Assembly: GCF_902806285.1 (NCBI RefSeq)
Contig: NZ_CADCWA010000163.1
Coordinates: 1 to 44,387, forward strand
DNA from: an uncultured Sphingomonas sp.
Lineage (GTDB): Bacteria > Pseudomonadota > Alphaproteobacteria > Sphingomonadales > Sphingomonadaceae
DNA length: 44,387 nt
Reading direction: 5' to 3'
The position numbers and the translations under genes are program-made. Each line of letters begins with the position of its first letter. Positions within the stretch are counted from its first letter, which is position 1. Shown piece after piece: positions 41,383-44,387 of this stretch. The notes beneath the pieces are model-generated. The model had not been told where the DNA came from. It made no database searches and was given only the letters and a program-made list of their open reading frames with translations.

Positions 41383-42324
41383 CTACGGCAGGTCGACGGC
41401 CAGCAGGACCGTCCTGCGCAGATCGCTGAAGTCGTTGTCGCTGATCAGCCACAGCCGCGTCTTGCCTGCGGGCAGCGGTTCGACGGCGATTCCTTCCAGG
41501 TTGGTGAGCGGACCCACCGGGATGCGCCGCAGCAGCCGCACCTGACCGCCGCCATCGCGACCGAAGCTGAGCTCGCCGAGCTGATTGACCAGGCCTGCGA
41601 ACCCGACCTGACGAACCAGAAGCAGCACGCGCCCGTCCGGCAGCCGGGCCGCGTCGGCGACCTCTCCCGGCACGCCGCCCAGCCGCGAACGCCGACCTCC
41701 GCGCCGGCCGACCCGCAACAGCTCGGTTCCCGTTTCGGGCAGCAACAGCAGGGCGTCCGAACCATCGCTGACCATCGCCTCGACGCCTTTGTTCAACGCC
41801 CAGCCTCGACGGCGGAGGCCGAAGGCCGCTTCCGCCCGGGCGAACCCGGGATCGTAGCGCCACAGCGAGTGCCGATTCTCGAACGCGACCCACCAGGACC
41901 CCGAACGGTCGCGCACCAGGGCTTCGCTGTCGCGCCAGCGCCGCTCGTGCGGCGAGCCGGGCCCGTCCGGCAGATCCCGGAGTCGCGCCCAAGCGCCTCG
42001 TCCCGGCTTGGGCAGGGAGACCACCACCCCCGAGTCGGTCAGCGCCAGCAGGCGGGAGCCGTCCACCGCCAGGGCCGAGACGCCGCCGAAGCGCGGGTCG
42101 TCCACCGTCACCGTCCAGGCACCGGCAGTCCCCGCCACAGCCAGCGCCTCAAAGCGCACTCCCGCCACGCGTTCGGGCAGGGGCTGACGGCTGGGCATTC
42201 CACGCAGCCGGTCGGCCGCCAGGACGATCAGGATGGGCAGCAGTAGCAACGCGCCGACCGAGGCTGCCAGGCTGAACTTTCGCTGCACGGGCCGTTCAGC
42301 AGCATTCAACTGCGAATCACGCAT
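41383..42324 (-). CDS. Phytase-like/esterase-like beta-propeller protein, membrane-anchored
   Basis: A 313-residue protein. One N-terminal hydrophobic helix (FSLAASVGALLLLPILIVLA, about 17-36) anchors it or directs export. The rest matches the 'esterase-like activity of phytase' family: FGGVSALAVDGSRLLALTDS near 78, DSEALVRDRSGSWWVAFENR near 131, NKGVEAMVSDGSDALLLLPE near 178 and TNLEGIAVEPLPAGKTRLWL, ISDNDFSDLRRTVLLAVD at the end. The acidic loops resemble metal sites of beta-propeller phytases. It should act on a phosphate or ester outside the inner membrane, but the substrate is unknown. The start is ATG 42324. Confidence 0.85.
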   Translation of the reverse strand: MRDSQLNAAERPVQRKFSLAASVGALLLLPILIVLAADRLRGMPSRQPLPERVAGVRFEALAVAGTAGAWTVTVDDPRFGGVSALAVDGSRLLALTDSGVVVSLPKPGRGAWARLRDLPDGPGSPHERRWRDSEALVRDRSGSWWVAFENRHSLWRYDPGFARAEAAFGLRRRGWALNKGVEAMVSDGSDALLLLPETGTELLRVGRRGGRRSRLGGVPGEVADAARLPDGRVLLLVRQVGFAGLVNQLGELSFGRDGGGQVRLLRRIPVGPLTNLEGIAVEPLPAGKTRLWLISDNDFSDLRRTVLLAVDLP

Positions 42325-42422
42325 AAGCCACTGAGCGGACGGGACTTTCCTCCCCCTGTCTCCCGTCATTCCGCTGGCCACGGCGGAGTACGAATTCCCT
42401 CGCGTCGCGTAACGAGGGGGGG

Positions 42423-42450
42423 CCCGGTGCGAGTTGCGTAGCGCACCGGG
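42423..42450. repeat. Palindrome in the esterase/cobT gap
   Basis: CCCGGTGCG and CGCACCGGG arms of nine bases around ten bases, beside a second short hairpin at about 42393-42418 (CCCTCG...CGAGGG). It lies 29 bases after the cobT stop and may serve as a terminator for it. No T-run is visible. Confidence 0.5.
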
Positions 42451-42478
42451 TCCGTCTCCCGCTTGGCCCCGGACCGCC

Positions 42479-44299
42479 TCATCGTTTGATGTCGAACAGA
42501 CCGGCCAGCTGGTCCACCAGCGCTCCGCCAAGCTGCTCGGCGTCCATGATGGTGACCGCCCGAGCATAATAGCGGGTGACGTCGTGACCGATGCCGATCG
42601 CGGCGAGCTCCACTGGCGAGCGGCCCTGGATCCACCCGATCACCTGCCGCAGGTGCCGCTCGAGATAGGCGCCGCCGTTGGCGCTGGCGGTGGAGTCGTC
42701 CACGGGCGCGCCGTCGGAGATGACCATCAGGATGCGGCGCTCCTCCGGCCGGGCGATCAGCCGGCCGTGCGCCCACAGCAGCGCCTCGCCGTCGATATTC
42801 TCCTTGAGCAGCCCTTCGCGCATCATCAGGCCGAGATTCCGGCGGGCATGGCGGTAGGGCTCGTCCGCCCGCTTGTAGACGATGTGCCGGAGGTCGTTGA
42901 GCCGGCCCGGGTTCGGCGCGCGCCCTTCGCCAAGCCAGGCTTCACGGCTCTGCCCGCCCTTCCAGGCGCGGGTGGTGAAGCCGAGGATCTCGGTCGCCAC
43001 GCCGCAGCGCTCCAGCGTCCGGGCGAGGATGTCCGCGCTCATTGCGGCGATGGAGATGGGCCGGCCGCGCATGGATCCCGAATTGTCGATCAGCAGGCTG
43101 ACCACCGTGTCCTTGAACTCGGTGTCGCGCTCGACCTTGTAGCTCAGCGAATGGCCCGGCGAGACCACGACCCGCGCCAGCCGCGCGGCGTCAAGCAGCC
43201 CTTCCTCCTGGTCGAAATCCCAGCTGCGCGCCTGCTGCGCCATCAGCCGCCGCTGCAGCCGGTTGGCGAGGCGGGTCACAACGCCGGTCAGCTGGCCCAT
43301 CTGCCCGTCGAGGTAGGCGCGCAGCCGGCCGAGCTCTTCCTCGTCGCACAGGTCGTGGGCCTCGACCACCTCGTCGAAGCGGGTTGTAAAGGCCTGGTAG
43401 TCGCCGGCGAGCTCCGGCTCCCCCGGACGCCGGTTGGGCCGCGGCTGGGCGGCTTCGTCGCCTTCGTCGCCCGGCTGGCCCTCGTCGCCGTCCAGGTCGT
43501 CGGCCGAGATGTCCCGGTCCTCGCCGCCGTCCTCCGTCTGTTCGGCGCGCATCTCCATCTCGCCGGCGGACGGGCTCTGGTCGTCCTGCTCCTCGTCCGA
43601 CTCGTCCTGGCCGGAGTCGTCCCCTTCGTCCTCGTCGCCGCCCTCGTCCGGCGCTTCCTCGCTCGGGTCTTCCGCGGTCGCGAGTTCCAGATCCTCGAGC
43701 AGTTTGCGCGCGAGGGCGGCGAAGGCGGATTGGTCGTCCAGCGCCAGCGTCAAGGCGTCGAGGTCTGCCCCGGCCCGCTCCTCGATCCACTCCCGCACCA
43801 GCGCCAGCCCGGGCTCGGCGGCGCGCGGGGGCGGCGCGTCGGTCAGCCGTTCCCGCGCCAGCAGACCAAGTGCGGTCGCCAGCGGCACTTCCTCCGCCGT
43901 GCGGGCGCGGGTAATGGCGTCGCTCCGCACTCGCGCCTCCGTGAGTTCAGCCAGGTTGGCCCGGACGCCCGGCATGGTTCTGGCGCCCAGAGCCTCCACC
44001 CGGGCCCCCTCCAGCGCGTCGAACACCGCCCGCGCGTCGGCCTCCGCTGGCGCCGCGCCTCCGTGTAGCTGGCTGTCGTGGTGACGCAGCCGAAGCGCCA
44101 CGGCATCCGCCGCACCCCGCGCTTCCGCCACCAGCTTGGGCGGCAGGCCCGGTCCGGGCGAAACCACTCGCGCCAGCTTGCCGCCCGTCGCACCGCTTTC
44201 CGAGGCAAACGCCACTTCTACATCCGGATCGCGGGAAATGGCGCGCGCAGCGCCGGCGAGCACCCGGCGGAACTGATCAAGTGGGGTGGTCTCAGCCAT
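42479..44299 (-). CDS. cobT: Cobaltochelatase CobT subunit
   Basis: A 606-residue protein. The N-terminal half is helical, the middle carries a long acidic stretch (about 205-295: [19 protein letters not shown] and similar), and the C-terminal von Willebrand A domain holds an intact MIDAS site ([15 protein letters not shown], about 405). With CobS it forms an AAA+/VWA chaperone complex that helps CobN insert cobalt into hydrogenobyrinic acid diamide during aerobic cobalamin synthesis. CobS and CobN are outside this window. The ATG at 44299 is preceded by AAGGGCGG. In many sphingomonads cobS and cobT are retained without full cobalamin synthesis, so the true partner may differ. Confidence 0.95.
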   Translation of the reverse strand: MAETTPLDQFRRVLAGAARAISRDPDVEVAFASESGATGGKLARVVSPGPGLPPKLVAEARGAADAVALRLRHHDSQLHGGAAPAEADARAVFDALEGARVEALGARTMPGVRANLAELTEARVRSDAITRARTAEEVPLATALGLLARERLTDAPPPRAAEPGLALVREWIEERAGADLDALTLALDDQSAFAALARKLLEDLELATAEDPSEEAPDEGGDEDEGDDSGQDESDEEQDDQSPSAGEMEMRAEQTEDGGEDRDISADDLDGDEGQPGDEGDEAAQPRPNRRPGEPELAGDYQAFTTRFDEVVEAHDLCDEEELGRLRAYLDGQMGQLTGVVTRLANRLQRRLMAQQARSWDFDQEEGLLDAARLARVVVSPGHSLSYKVERDTEFKDTVVSLLIDNSGSMRGRPISIAAMSADILARTLERCGVATEILGFTTRAWKGGQSREAWLGEGRAPNPGRLNDLRHIVYKRADEPYRHARRNLGLMMREGLLKENIDGEALLWAHGRLIARPEERRILMVISDGAPVDDSTASANGGAYLERHLRQVIGWIQGRSPVELAAIGIGHDVTRYYARAVTIMDAEQLGGALVDQLAGLFDIKR

Positions 44300-44363
44300 T
44301 CGCAACCGCCCTTACTGAGCCGCGCCACCCAAGGCAAAACGTCCCTGTCCGGGACATTGGGCC

Positions 44364-44387
44364 GATGCCGAAAAACGAAGCGGCATC
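44364..44387. terminator. Hairpin at the right edge of the window
   Basis: GATGCCG (44364-44370) and CGGCATC (44381-44387) arms of seven bases around AAAAACGAAG, reaching the last base of the window. A smaller GTCC/GGAC hairpin lies at about 44341-44355. It may be the upstream gene's terminator or part of the cobT leader; the continuation is not visible. Confidence 0.4.

Overview
This is GC-rich chromosomal DNA of an alphaproteobacterium, most likely a member of the Sphingomonadales. That placement is an inference from gene content: a long TonB-dependent receptor, a polyhydroxyalkanoic-acid-system protein, DUF2093 next to xseA, two subunit-like housekeeping blocks (rpmB, cobT), and several dispersed palindromic repeats of the kind common in sphingomonad intergenic DNA. 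Coding density is high, and many neighbours are joined by ATGA or GTGA start/stop overlaps. I see no rRNA, CRISPR array, integrase or insertion sequence.

Layout. 1-2.6 kb: small accessory genes (GFA-type enzyme, ExbD-like protein, a membrane-tethered HNH protein coupled to a small membrane protein, DUF1993). 2.6-3.3 kb: a scar holding broken remnants of an HlyD-type adaptor and a TetR regulator. 3.3-10.6 kb: a complete tripartite RND efflux system on the minus strand (unknown small protein, adaptor, HAE1 pump, NodT-type outer membrane factor) with a divergently placed TetR regulator, a readable promoter and matching operator-like sites. 10.7-21.4 kb: a surface-glycan region with a secreted GH5/Calx-beta/RTX protein, a four-gene overlapping minus-strand operon (ABC exporter, two GT2 enzymes, a methyltransferase and a GT-B enzyme in one chain) and two further GT2 genes on the plus strand. 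21.6-27.3 kb: tRNA-Pro(CGG), an FprA-type ferredoxin reductase, a PHA-system protein, an M15-like peptidase, clpB and a small secreted protein. 27.3-33.2 kb: a TonB-dependent receptor followed on the same strand by two TPR-fused dioxygenases, one of the Asp/Asn beta-hydroxylase family and one of the putative 2OG-Fe(II) oxygenase family. 33.4-44.3 kb: housekeeping genes (DUF2093, xseA, purD and a small-protein tail, CorC/HlyC-type protein, OmpA-like lipoprotein, tadA, rpmB, a phytase-like esterase, cobT).

The parts most worth a second look are the receptor plus double TPR-dioxygenase locus with a small cysteine-containing secreted protein beside it, the glycan operon in which two adjacent GT2 enzymes share an extra N-terminal module, the orphan RTX-type glycoside hydrolase, the membrane-tethered HNH pair, and the regulatory architecture of the efflux operon. 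None of these is proven to be new. They are readings from sequence alone.
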